Assembly (NCBI RefSeq): GCF_028289625.1 | Contig: NZ_JANQOM010000063.1 | Span: forward strand, 51,164-115,163 | DNA: 64,000 nucleotides | Reading direction: 5' to 3' | Source: Winogradskyella sp. | GTDB lineage: Bacteria; Bacteroidota; Bacteroidia; Flavobacteriales; Flavobacteriaceae | In this document: positions 45,456-54,279 of the stretch, piece after piece | How the letters are laid out: each line of letters begins with the position of its first letter | Position numbering within the stretch: the stretch's first letter is position 1 | Program-made: the position numbers and the translations under genes | Notes under the pieces: model-generated | Seen by the model: only the letters and a program-made list of their open reading frames with translations | What the model was told of the DNA's origin: nothing | Database searches by the model: none

Positions 45456-46814
45456 CTAAATGAGAAAATCTACTAAATCCTCGATTTTGGAAATCAGTTG
45501 AATCTTAATAGAGGGTTCCTTTAAGGTAAACTTATTGTACTTAGAAATAAAAATAGTTGAGAATCCAAGCTTTTCTGCTTCTAATATACGTTGTTCTACA
45601 CGTTGTACAGGTCTTATTTCTCCAGATAAGCCTACTTCAGCTGCAAAACAAAAATCATTGGGAAGAGCAACATCTTCATTAGAAGATAATATTGAAGCTA
45701 CAACTGCCAAATCAATTGCAGGATCATCTACAGTAATACCTCCCGTAATATTTAAGAATACATCCTTGGCCCCTAAACGAAAACCAGCTCGTTTTTCTAA
45801 AACAGCCAAAAGCATATTTAATCGTTTGGCATTAAAACCCGTTGCTGAACGTTGTGGTGTACCATAAACAGCTGTACTCACCAAAGCCTGAACTTCTATC
45901 ATCAACGGTCTTAAGCCTTCTAGTGTAGCCGCAATAGCATTGCCAGAGAGTTCACCATCTTTTTCGGAAATTAAAATTTCGGATGGGTTGGAGACTTCTC
46001 TTAGTCCAGAACCTTGCATTTCGTATATCCCCAACTCATTGGTAGAACCAAAACGGTTTTTATGAGCTCTAAGAATCCTAAAGACATGATTACGGTCACC
46101 TTCAAACTGTAATACGGTATCAACCATATGTTCCAGGATTTTCGGACCTGCAATATGACCATCTTTTGTAATATGACCAATTAACAATACAGGTGTGGCA
46201 GTTTCCTTGGCAAATTTAATAAGTTCTGTAGTGCATTCTTTGATTTGTGAGATACTTCCGGCTGAAGACTCAATGTAATCACTATGCAAGGTTTGAATAG
46301 AATCGATAATCACGAAGTCTGGCTGTAACTGCTCGATTTGCTTGAAGATATTTTGAGTTTTAGTCTCCGTAAGAATATAGCAACTCTTGCTTTGAGGGTT
46401 AATGCGCTCGGCACGCATTTTAATTTGTTTCTGGCTTTCTTCTCCAGATACATATAGGATTTTCTGTTGAAGCTTTAAGGCGATTTGAAGTAAAAGTGTA
46501 CTCTTACCAATACCTGGTTCACCTCCCAAAAGTGTTACCGATCCGAGCACCATTCCACCACCCAACACACGATTAAACTCAGTATCTTTTATATCTAATC
46601 TGGATTCGAGTGAAGTGTCAATTTCATCAATTTTAAGAGGTTTTGAAACACGTTTAGAGTTGGATGACGAAGATTTCCAATCGTTTTTCTCTGGTTTTTG
46701 TATGACTTCTTCAGCAATAGTATTCCATTGTTTGCAAGATGTACATTGCCCTTGCCATTTGGCATATTGAGCACCACAATTTTGACAGAAAAAGGTTGTT
46801 TTTACTTTAGCCAT
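45456..46814 (-). CDS. radA: DNA repair protein RadA
   Basis: A branch-migration ATPase in recombination. It has 452 residues with an N-terminal zinc finger (CQNCGAQYAKWQGQCTSC), Walker A GEPGIGKST (about 92-100), Walker B-type FVIIDSIQT, the RadA motif KNRFGST (about 252-258) and a C-terminal Lon-like domain (GLSGEIRPV). It is complete and starts at the first ATG. It follows the hydrolase pair on the minus strand. Confidence 0.96.
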   Translation of the reverse strand: MAKVKTTFFCQNCGAQYAKWQGQCTSCKQWNTIAEEVIQKPEKNDWKSSSSNSKRVSKPLKIDEIDTSLESRLDIKDTEFNRVLGGGMVLGSVTLLGGEPGIGKSTLLLQIALKLQQKILYVSGEESQKQIKMRAERINPQSKSCYILTETKTQNIFKQIEQLQPDFVIIDSIQTLHSDYIESSAGSISQIKECTTELIKFAKETATPVLLIGHITKDGHIAGPKILEHMVDTVLQFEGDRNHVFRILRAHKNRFGSTNELGIYEMQGSGLREVSNPSEILISEKDGELSGNAIAATLEGLRPLMIEVQALVSTAVYGTPQRSATGFNAKRLNMLLAVLEKRAGFRLGAKDVFLNITGGITVDDPAIDLAVVASILSSNEDVALPNDFCFAAEVGLSGEIRPVQRVEQRILEAEKLGFSTIFISKYNKFTLKEPSIKIQLISKIEDLVDFLI

Positions 46815-46876
46815 GTTCTATTTGTAAGCCAAGGGGCTTAGAGAAGTAATTTTAGAACAGCTAAATTAATATAATT

Positions 46877-47029
46877 TTAGTTGATGTCCTTAAACCAATT
46901 TATGATGGTTAAAAATTTTATAGTGGCTAGTTTTGCAGGAATATTTGTGAGCAAAAATGCTCTTGCCCTTTTAAATAATGCTTCAAAAAAGTAATCGGTA
47001 GACAGTGGTTTTTTCTTAATTTTCTTCAT
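46877..47029 (-). CDS. Possible 50-residue small basic protein
   Basis: An open frame starting at ATG 47029 (MKKIKKKPLSTDYFFEAL) overlaps the preceding hydrolase gene by 14 bases and ends NWFKDIN. It is basic with a mixed hydrophobic stretch (FLLTNIPAKLATIKFLTII). I know no family, and overlap by chance is possible. It is kept because the layout (short overlap, basic start) is plausible. Confidence 0.3.
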   Translation of the reverse strand: MKKIKKKPLSTDYFFEALFKRARAFLLTNIPAKLATIKFLTIINWFKDIN

Positions 47030-48197
47030 CCTCTTCCTCCTCTCCTTCATTATCAGTATCAACAACGGTAAGTTCGTCAATTTTAGAAAAGATGAAATCC
47101 CTATCAATATGACTTACATCATTTAGTGTTAATGCAGATTCGTATAATTTTTTAGCTTTTTTGTTCTTGCCTATCTTTTCTGAATATTGGGCTAGGTAAT
47201 AAGTGCCTAGCAATGATTCTGGATTCAATTTCTTAGCAAGCTTTCCTATTTTTTCTAAGGACTCCAAGTCGTTTCGTTGTTCAGCAGCCTTAACTACTTT
47301 TTCAAACTCCCCTTCTGTTATAGGCTTTTTAATACCAAACAGTTCTTCAATTCTATCGTATCTATCCACCAAGTATTTATCTAAGGTGCCTTCATAGGGC
47401 AACACCTTTTCTTCGAGTTCTTTTTCACGAAGTGGTTTATACAACTCAAAAATCTTGTCGAACGATCTTGCAATGGCACTATTTACCAATGTGTAATGCG
47501 TATCGTTATTAAAATCGTCGAAGTAATAAGTAAGGTATTGGTTTTTGACCTGTGCTATTTTCGAATTGGCACTTAGCACGGCTTCTCTAATGTAAGGTAA
47601 ATCTTTGTCAGATGTGGCCATGTAATAAAAAATATCATCCTTAAAAAACTCCAAGCGTTTTCCTAAATAGTCTCTTACAGTGCCAGATAGATCTGGACTT
47701 ATACACACATAAGCATTAAAAAGCGGATCTTCTTTAAACAAGTACGAATTAATGAAGTTTCCCATTAAATCGTGACCAACAGCCACTCTAAATTTACTGG
47801 TATTGAATTTTTCATCGAGATAAGGCATCAACTCTTCGGCAACAAAGTCGTGAAAGCGTAAACCCGACTCTTTTGGTAAGCCTGTAACTTCATCACAATA
47901 ACCATCATAACGTCTTTCACTACCTTGTACAACACCGACTATAATTGAGCTTGGCATATCGTCGAAATACGTTTGAAAATCTACCTGACCAGCAATAGGT
48001 TCAAATAAATAATCACCATCAAAAACAATAATTAAAGGGTATTTTATTTCTGAAGATGGATCATAATTTTTTGGAAGCTTAATTTTTAACTTTCGTACTG
48101 CATTTAATTTTGATGAGCGTATCTCATCATAACTAATTTGAGCAAATAAGGGCATACAAAGCGCATATGCCAAAACTATTAGGGTAGTTTTTCTCAT
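47016..48197 (-). CDS. Exported alpha/beta-hydrolase-fold protein with Asp in the nucleophile position
   Basis: A 393-residue protein with a signal peptide (MRKTTLIVLAYALCM, cut after LFAQ). The N-terminal esterase-type domain (about 30-270) has YPLIIVFDGDYLFEP and VGVVQGSERR. The nucleophile elbow reads GHDLMGN (141-147) where an esterase would have GHSxGG, so Asp 143 replaces the Ser. A His follows in NDTHYTLV. The C-terminus has helical repeats, probably TPR-like, and an acidic tail (EGEEEEDEEN). It is the second of two tandem paralogues. Confidence 0.82.
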   Translation of the reverse strand: MRKTTLIVLAYALCMPLFAQISYDEIRSSKLNAVRKLKIKLPKNYDPSSEIKYPLIIVFDGDYLFEPIAGQVDFQTYFDDMPSSIIVGVVQGSERRYDGYCDEVTGLPKESGLRFHDFVAEELMPYLDEKFNTSKFRVAVGHDLMGNFINSYLFKEDPLFNAYVCISPDLSGTVRDYLGKRLEFFKDDIFYYMATSDKDLPYIREAVLSANSKIAQVKNQYLTYYFDDFNNDTHYTLVNSAIARSFDKIFELYKPLREKELEEKVLPYEGTLDKYLVDRYDRIEELFGIKKPITEGEFEKVVKAAEQRNDLESLEKIGKLAKKLNPESLLGTYYLAQYSEKIGKNKKAKKLYESALTLNDVSHIDRDFIFSKIDELTVVDTDNEGEEEEDEEN

Positions 48198-48275
48198 TTA
48201 TAAGTAGGTTTAGCTTTGGATTACCAAACATACTAAAATACCGTTAAGTTGTGAATTTTTTTCGATGAAATGCAA

Positions 48276-49424
48276 TTAATTGTCCATTGCATCTTGTACT
48301 TCATACATTTTTTCGAGCATGATCTCCTTATCAATATACTGAGATGGCTCCATAAGAAGCCCTCCTTTATAACGCAACAAGGCTTTTCTGAGATTGCCTT
48401 CTTTTTCGTGAAACATGCCCATATAATAAGCACTCAACATGGATTTAGGAAATTCCTTTTTTATCAATTTTGCCAGTTTTTCTAAAGATTCAAGGTCATC
48501 TCGTTTATTACAAGCTGTAGCAATAGCTCTTATATCGTTCTCAATTAACTTTTTTTCAAAACCGTAGAAGTACTCAATATTTTCATACTTTTTTATAAGG
48601 TAATCATAAGGAGAACCATCATAAGTCAGGATTTTTTCCTTGTATTCCTTTCCACTTATGGGTTTGTAAATGGTGAATATTTCGTTTAGTGCTTTAGGAA
48701 TACCTCTTCCAACGAACGAATAGTGATTGGCATCTTCAAAATCATCGAACTTATAACTGAATTTGGGGTTTTCAATGGTTTTTAGTTTTGCATCACACTC
48801 TAAAATATCAGTTCTTAGCGCTCTAACGTCAGCATCCGCAGTGGCCATATAGTAAAACGTTTCTTTTGCAACGGTAGGTAAACGTTCATGTAGCCTGTTA
48901 ATCATCTCTGGTGCTAAATCTGGACTTAAACTCACATAGGCTCTAAATAAAGGAACATCCTTAAAAAGGTAATAATTAATAAAATTAGCACTTAAGTCGT
49001 GTCCAATGATGACTCTAAAATTAGAAACCTTATAACTGTCTTCTATAAATGGTAATAGCTCGGCGCTTAAAAATTCATAAAAATTGGCACCCCCATTAGA
49101 TGGAAAATAGGTTTCATCATCGTAATAAAAGTCTTCCTCCCTAGTCTTATCTTGCTTAATTCCGACAACAATACAATCGGGTATATCTTCCCAATAAGCT
49201 TGATAATCAATGTTACCAGCAACAGGCTCAAACAAATAATCACCGTCAAGAACAATCACCAATGGATAACTGCGCTTAGTTTCTGGGTCATAGTTTCGAG
49301 GTAATTGAATTTTTAACTCACGTTCACCATCTAGTTTGTATGAATCAATCGTTTTATATATAGCTTGTGCAGGAAGGTGAATTGCTAAAAGAAACAGGAT
49401 GATAAACGTGTAGAATTTATTCAT
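48276..49424 (-). CDS. Exported alpha/beta-hydrolase-fold protein, paralogue of the next gene downstream
   Basis: 382 residues with the same layout as the gene at 47016: a signal peptide (cut near LPAQ), LDGDYLFEPVAGNI, an elbow GHDLSAN with Asp at 143 instead of Ser, NHYSFVG with the possible catalytic His, and a helical C-terminal region (LESLEKLAKLIKKEFP). The two are clear tandem duplicates, 78 bases apart. They follow the flippase-like gene and may share its transcript. Confidence 0.82.
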   Translation of the reverse strand: MNKFYTFIILFLLAIHLPAQAIYKTIDSYKLDGERELKIQLPRNYDPETKRSYPLVIVLDGDYLFEPVAGNIDYQAYWEDIPDCIVVGIKQDKTREEDFYYDDETYFPSNGGANFYEFLSAELLPFIEDSYKVSNFRVIIGHDLSANFINYYLFKDVPLFRAYVSLSPDLAPEMINRLHERLPTVAKETFYYMATADADVRALRTDILECDAKLKTIENPKFSYKFDDFEDANHYSFVGRGIPKALNEIFTIYKPISGKEYKEKILTYDGSPYDYLIKKYENIEYFYGFEKKLIENDIRAIATACNKRDDLESLEKLAKLIKKEFPKSMLSAYYMGMFHEKEGNLRKALLRYKGGLLMEPSQYIDKEIMLEKMYEVQDAMDN

Positions 49425-49467
49425 GTTATAGATGATAGTTAAAGTTAAAGCAAGGTAAAAAATATTT

Positions 49468-50427
49468 CTATATCCGAGCTTTCTTTCTGTTATAGATTGG
49501 TAAGTAAATTAAAGATAAACCACCTAAAATTATTATAACCAAAGTTTGGGTAGACCACATAATCCAGCCAAAAGCCCTACTTGGGTCTTCGGGCATGTTA
49601 AATAACAAAAAAGCAATAACTATAGCTTCTGGAAAAGATCCTATACCACCATTGGTAGCCGCAATGCTAAAGCTTGCCAAAATAAATCCTATTAAGACTG
49701 CACCTAGTGAAATATCGCTTAATTCAGGTAATGCTTTAGTGGTGATATAAAACATGAACACATACATTACCCAAATAAATACGGTATGAAAAATAAACGG
49801 CCACTTTTTTTTCATTTTAAAAATACTCAAAGCACCTTCGATAAGGCCCTTAATAAAGTTTCTGACTTTTAAAGCGAATTTTGAAGCACTTTTTTTAATG
49901 AATATATACATGCCTGAAATGACAATCAATCCAGCAACTACTATAACGATTAAAGATGTAGGGTTAAACTTATTCATGAAATAGTCATAAATGAATTCGA
50001 ACTTTAAAATTAAGGCAACCCCAATAATTATAAATAACATTATAGTATCAGCTACACGTTCAGCTACAATAGTTCCGAAGCCCCTATCAAAAGGGACATC
50101 CTCATAGTTAGACAAAATAGAAGCTCTGGCAACTTCACCAGCACGAGGAATTGTAAGGTTGATAAGATAGGCCGAATACACAGCCATAAAGCTATTGATA
50201 AACCGTGGCTTATAGCCTAAAGGTTCTGCCATAAATAACCAACGGTAAGCTCTTGAGGTATGACTCATTATCCCACAACTTACACCAAGCACTATCCAGA
50301 AATAATTGGCATCTTTAAAATACTGAACGAGTTTTGAAATCGAAATTTGCGACAACGAATACCAAACCAGTGCAATTCCTAATAGTAAAGGCAATACAAC
50401 TTTTAGGATGGATTTTGGATTATTCAA
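49468..50427 (-). CDS. Lysylphosphatidylglycerol synthase/flippase-like membrane protein
   Basis: A 319-residue inner-membrane protein of the LPG synthase transmembrane-domain (UPF0104-like) family, with about eight hydrophobic segments. Motifs are SHTSRAYRWLFMAEPLGY, LTIPRAGEVARASIL and ATNGGIGSFPEAIV. The synthase catalytic domain is absent, so it is probably a lipid or polyprenyl carrier transporter and not an aminoacyl-lipid synthase. It is 4 bases from panD. Confidence 0.82.
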   Translation of the reverse strand: MNNPKSILKVVLPLLLGIALVWYSLSQISISKLVQYFKDANYFWIVLGVSCGIMSHTSRAYRWLFMAEPLGYKPRFINSFMAVYSAYLINLTIPRAGEVARASILSNYEDVPFDRGFGTIVAERVADTIMLFIIIGVALILKFEFIYDYFMNKFNPTSLIVIVVAGLIVISGMYIFIKKSASKFALKVRNFIKGLIEGALSIFKMKKKWPFIFHTVFIWVMYVFMFYITTKALPELSDISLGAVLIGFILASFSIAATNGGIGSFPEAIVIAFLLFNMPEDPSRAFGWIMWSTQTLVIIILGGLSLIYLPIYNRKKARI

Positions 50428-50431
50428 AAAT

Positions 50432-50782
50432 TTATTTTAGAAGATTGGTCGCTTCATCAGGGAATACCAACGATGGTTTAAATACTTTGGCATCTTCAAT
50501 ATCCATAAAGGCATAGGTGATTAAAATTAAAACATCACCAACCGCAACCTTTCGTGCTGCAGCACCATTTAGTGTAATTTCACCACTATTGCGAGGACCA
50601 GGTATACAATAGGTCTCTAAACGCTCTCCATTGTTGTTATTTACAATCTGAACCTTTTCACCCTGAATAATATTAGCGGCATTCATTAAGTCCTCATCAA
50701 TGGTTATACTACCAATGTAATTGAGGTCTGCACCTGTACATTTTACGCGATGTATCTTAGATTTTACAACTTGAATTTGCAT
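50432..50782 (-). CDS. panD: Aspartate 1-decarboxylase
   Basis: A pyruvoyl enzyme giving beta-alanine for pantothenate. It has 116 residues. The self-cleavage site Gly24-Ser25 lies in YIGSITID, and the catalytic tail is present ([15 protein letters not shown]). It is 13 bases after panC on the same strand. Confidence 0.95.
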   Translation of the reverse strand: MQIQVVKSKIHRVKCTGADLNYIGSITIDEDLMNAANIIQGEKVQIVNNNNGERLETYCIPGPRNSGEITLNGAAARKVAVGDVLILITYAFMDIEDAKVFKPSLVFPDEATNLLK

Positions 50783-50795
50783 GAGGCAAAGATAA

Positions 50796-51647
50796 TTAAT
50801 TTAAGGCGATATTATCTATAAGTCTTATATCTCCTGCATATGCAGCAATAAAGGCTCTATATGTCTTTTTTGTTGATTTACGTTTCAATGGTTTTAAGGT
50901 TTCCGTATCCGCAATTATAAAATACTCTAGCTCTAAGAGTGGTTGTTTTTTAAATTGCTTCTCAACCCATTCCGTTACATATTTAGCACTTTTTGTGCCA
51001 AATTTGATTTTGGCAGATTTTAGTGTTTTATAGATAAACGGTGCTGCTTTTCTATGTTCTTTTGTCAGTCTTGTATTTCTAGAACTCATGGCCAATCCAT
51101 CCGATGCCCTGTGGATTGCACAACCAATCACCTCAACAGGGATATCGTATAGCGCAACGAGTTTTTTAATGATTTGTAACTGCTGAAAATCCTTCTCACC
51201 AAAGTATGCTCTATGTGGTTTTACAATTTCAAAAAGGCGTTTTACTATGGTGCCCACACCATTAAAATGACCTGTTCTAAAAGCACCTTCCATCTCGTTC
51301 TCAAGACCATCGAAATTAAAGCGTTCAGATTGAACGTTATGGTTATATATGTCCTCGATTGTCGGTGCGTAGACCATTATTTTTGTTTCATTTACTGTCT
51401 TTAACAGTGCCACATCACTTTCTAAAGTTCTGGGATATTTAACAAGGTCTTGCTCATTATCAAATTGAGTAGGATTAACAAAAATGCTTGTAATTACATA
51501 GTCATTATCGCTTAACCCTTTTTTCACCAGAGCCAAATGCCCTTCGTGAAGTGCTCCCATGGTAGGTACAAACCCTAGGGTTTTACCTTTTACTTTTAAT
51601 GAGTTTAGGTGATGAGATAATTCGGATTTATTGTGAAAAACGTTCAA
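50796..51647 (-). CDS. panC: Pantothenate synthetase
   Basis: Joins pantoate and beta-alanine in pantothenate synthesis. I start at the TTG at 51647 (read as Met, NVFHNKSEL), giving 283 residues, the family length. The ATG 18 codons upstream would add a hydrophobic stretch that does not fit this cytoplasmic enzyme. It has the ATP site [16 protein letters not shown], the [10 protein letters not shown] and [11 protein letters not shown] blocks, and SSRNTRL. PanD follows in the same direction. Confidence 0.94.
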   Translation of the reverse strand: MNVFHNKSELSHHLNSLKVKGKTLGFVPTMGALHEGHLALVKKGLSDNDYVITSIFVNPTQFDNEQDLVKYPRTLESDVALLKTVNETKIMVYAPTIEDIYNHNVQSERFNFDGLENEMEGAFRTGHFNGVGTIVKRLFEIVKPHRAYFGEKDFQQLQIIKKLVALYDIPVEVIGCAIHRASDGLAMSSRNTRLTKEHRKAAPFIYKTLKSAKIKFGTKSAKYVTEWVEKQFKKQPLLELEYFIIADTETLKPLKRKSTKKTYRAFIAAYAGDIRLIDNIALN

Positions 51648-51710
51648 GACAGTAATAAAAATTAATGCCTGCAAACATAATATTTTACTGGCAATCTGCA
51701 CAAATTTTTG

Positions 51711-51718
51711 TAATTTTG
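51711..51718 (+). promoter_or_regulatory. Predicted promoter for the starch-synthase-like gene
   Basis: TAATTTTG fits TAnnTTTG, with a TTTTTG just before. An unusually good Shine-Dalgarno-like AAAGGAG (51743-51749) precedes the ATG at 51757; such sites are uncommon in Bacteroidota. Confidence 0.5.
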
Positions 51719-51756
51719 CATGTTTTTTACTCTTAATTTTCTAAAGGAGCAGATTT

Positions 51757-52569
51757 ATGAAAGATAAACGAATATTATATGTGTCATCAGAGGTTGTTCC
51801 ATATTTACCAGAAACGGAGATTTCTTCAATGTCATTTGAGGCACCAAGAATGGTAAACAAACAGGGAGGTCAGATACGTATATTTATGCCTCGTTTTGGT
51901 AATATTAATGAAAGAAGGCACCAGTTGCACGAGGTAATCAGACTATCTGGGATCAATTTAGTGATCAACGACTTAGATATGCCTTTGATTATTAAGGTGG
52001 CATCAATCCCAAAAGAGCGTATTCAAGTTTATTTTATCGATAATGAAGAATATTTTAAGCGCAAGGCCACTTTAACCGATGAGGATGGAAAGTTGTTTTC
52101 GGATAATGATGAACGTGCCATTTTCTTTGCCAAAGGAGTCATAGAAACTGTAAAAAAGCTTAATTGGGCTCCAGATATTATACATGTAAACGGTTGGTTA
52201 GCATCATTACTGCCACTGTATTTGAAAGAGTTTTATAAAACAGAACCCTTATTTACAGAAAGTAAAATTATCACTTCAGTATACAATCAAAACTTCGAAG
52301 GTACGTTAGATAAAGGAATGATAGACAAGGTAAAGTTTGATGGGTTGGACGAAAAAGCGATTAAACCACTTGAAAATCCTAATTACATTAATTTAATGAA
52401 AATAGCAGTAGATAATTCTGATGCAGTAATTAAAGGTTCCCAAGAATTCCCTAAAGAACTAGAGGATTATATTAAAAATTTGTCAAAACCTGTTTTAGAT
52501 TACCATTCTTTGGAAGAATTTGCCGATTCTTACACAGAATTTTATAAAAGTGCTGTTCTCAACAGTTAG
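51757..52569 (+). CDS. Stand-alone starch/glycogen synthase N-terminal domain, probably non-catalytic
   Basis: 270 residues matching only the N-terminal half of GT5 glycogen synthases (ILYVSSEVVPY, IRIFMPRFGNI, FIDNEEYF, PDIIHVNGWLA). The KTGGLGD-type ADP-glucose-binding loop expected after the first strand is replaced by ETEISSMSF, and the whole C-terminal catalytic domain is missing. It is therefore unlikely to make glycogen. The gene opens the run with DUF4270 and glmS, a pairing seen in other flavobacteria, so a link to amino-sugar or envelope supply is possible. Confidence 0.8.
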   Translation: MKDKRILYVSSEVVPYLPETEISSMSFEAPRMVNKQGGQIRIFMPRFGNINERRHQLHEVIRLSGINLVINDLDMPLIIKVASIPKERIQVYFIDNEEYFKRKATLTDEDGKLFSDNDERAIFFAKGVIETVKKLNWAPDIIHVNGWLASLLPLYLKEFYKTEPLFTESKIITSVYNQNFEGTLDKGMIDKVKFDGLDEKAIKPLENPNYINLMKIAVDNSDAVIKGSQEFPKELEDYIKNLSKPVLDYHSLEEFADSYTEFYKSAVLNS

Positions 52570-52577
52570 ATGTGACT

Positions 52578-54269
52578 ATGAAAAAACACAAATTTGCATT
52601 TCAGATTGTAACAATTTTAATATTTGTTTTTAGTATAATAGCTTGCGACAAAGATTTTGCAACATTAGATTCGGACATTATTAATGAAGACAATGCCACT
52701 AATTTCGAAATCAGTTCAGAGCAATATGATATTATTACTTATACCGATGCATTGGGACCAGTGCAGACAAATAACTTAACACTTAACTCAATAGGGATTT
52801 ACGATGATGATGTATACGGCAGGACTACTTCAAGTTTTTTAACACAATTAACCTTACCAAATTTTGACCCAGAATTTGGTGAAGAAGTTGAGATAGATTC
52901 AGTAGTGCTCAATATACCTTACTCTAGCTTGGTGTCTGATGTTGATGAAGATGGAAATATTGAATATGAAATTGATTCGGTATTAGGGGATTCACCGATT
53001 AAGCTGAGTATTTTTGAGAGCAATTATTTCCTAAGGGATTTTGATCCTAATGGCGATTTTGATGAATCCCAGGCATATTTCTCAAATAAGTCAGCTTCAG
53101 AATCTGAACCTATTTCTGAGGCTCTTTTAGAAAGTGTGCCTATAAATATTGTTCAAAATCCAGATGGTGTCAATAGTGTTTCTTTAGATACACAAGGTAA
53201 TATCATAGTTAGTGATCAAGGTTACACATTAACCGAAGTCAATGATGATGGCGAAACCCTAGTAACGTTAAGACAACCACCTGGTATTAGGGTTAAACTA
53301 GACACAGCATATTGGAAAAGTAAAATTCTTGACATGGAAGGAGATGCAGTTCTGGCAAGCCAAAATAACTTTTCAGAATACCTGAGAGGGATATATTTTA
53401 AGGCAGAATCCGTAAATGATGATGGGAGTCTTATTATTTTCAACCCATCGTTTGAAACCTATAACATCACTATTTATTACACAAGATTGAGTATATCGAC
53501 TTCTGATGATGAAGATGCCACAGAACAAGTAGAAATTGATATGGGCTTTGGGCCAAATAGAGTGAATTTCTTCGATAATAATTTTGCAATATCAATAAAT
53601 GATGGAGATCCAGTAAACGGCGATGCAAGATTATACCTAAAAGGCGGTGAAGGATCAGTAGCAAAAATTAAACTTTTTAATGGTGATAATTTTGATGATG
53701 GTGATGACATGACTTTCGATGACTGGAGAAACGAGTTTGTTGATATCGATGAAAATGGTGAAGTAGTAAGATCTAGGCGATTAGTAAATGAGGCTAATTT
53801 GGTATTCCACGTTGACCAAGAAATTGTTCAGGATGGCGAACCAGAACGTATTTATGTGTATGATGTCGAAAATAAAACGTTTTTGAGGGATTATTTTTTA
53901 GATGTGACTAATAATACCTTACCTTCATTTTCGAAATTAAGTCATCTTGGACCTTTACAACGTGTTGATGATGAACCAGATGGGGAAGGCATTAAGTATA
54001 AGTTGAGAATCACGGAGCACATTAACAATTTATTGTTGAGAGATTCTACTAATGTTGAATTGGGACTATCAGTTTCAATTAATATAAATTTAGAAAACCC
54101 AACCATAGGAGGTCCTCAGAGACAAGTTCAAGATAATGTTGATACAGATTTTACGATACCTGTAAGTTCAATTATGACGCCTAGAGGTACAGTTCTTCAT
54201 GGTAATACCACTGAAGACGAAAGTAGAAGAGTGTATCTGGAAATATTTTATACAGAACCAAATAACTAA
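52578..54269 (+). CDS. DUF4270 family lipoprotein
   Basis: A 563-residue protein of a Bacteroidota family of unknown function. I start at the ATG at 52578 (MKKHKFAF) and not the GTG at 52572. The signal sequence has a lipobox IIAC (Cys 23). The body is acidic and beta-rich, with many DDG/DEDGN turns and a VVLNIPYSSL segment. It is next to glmS, 10 bases away, and probably sits in the outer membrane. Confidence 0.85.
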   Translation: MKKHKFAFQIVTILIFVFSIIACDKDFATLDSDIINEDNATNFEISSEQYDIITYTDALGPVQTNNLTLNSIGIYDDDVYGRTTSSFLTQLTLPNFDPEFGEEVEIDSVVLNIPYSSLVSDVDEDGNIEYEIDSVLGDSPIKLSIFESNYFLRDFDPNGDFDESQAYFSNKSASESEPISEALLESVPINIVQNPDGVNSVSLDTQGNIIVSDQGYTLTEVNDDGETLVTLRQPPGIRVKLDTAYWKSKILDMEGDAVLASQNNFSEYLRGIYFKAESVNDDGSLIIFNPSFETYNITIYYTRLSISTSDDEDATEQVEIDMGFGPNRVNFFDNNFAISINDGDPVNGDARLYLKGGEGSVAKIKLFNGDNFDDGDDMTFDDWRNEFVDIDENGEVVRSRRLVNEANLVFHVDQEIVQDGEPERIYVYDVENKTFLRDYFLDVTNNTLPSFSKLSHLGPLQRVDDEPDGEGIKYKLRITEHINNLLLRDSTNVELGLSVSININLENPTIGGPQRQVQDNVDTDFTIPVSSIMTPRGTVLHGNTTEDESRRVYLEIFYTEPNN

Positions 54270-54279
54270 ATATTAACCT

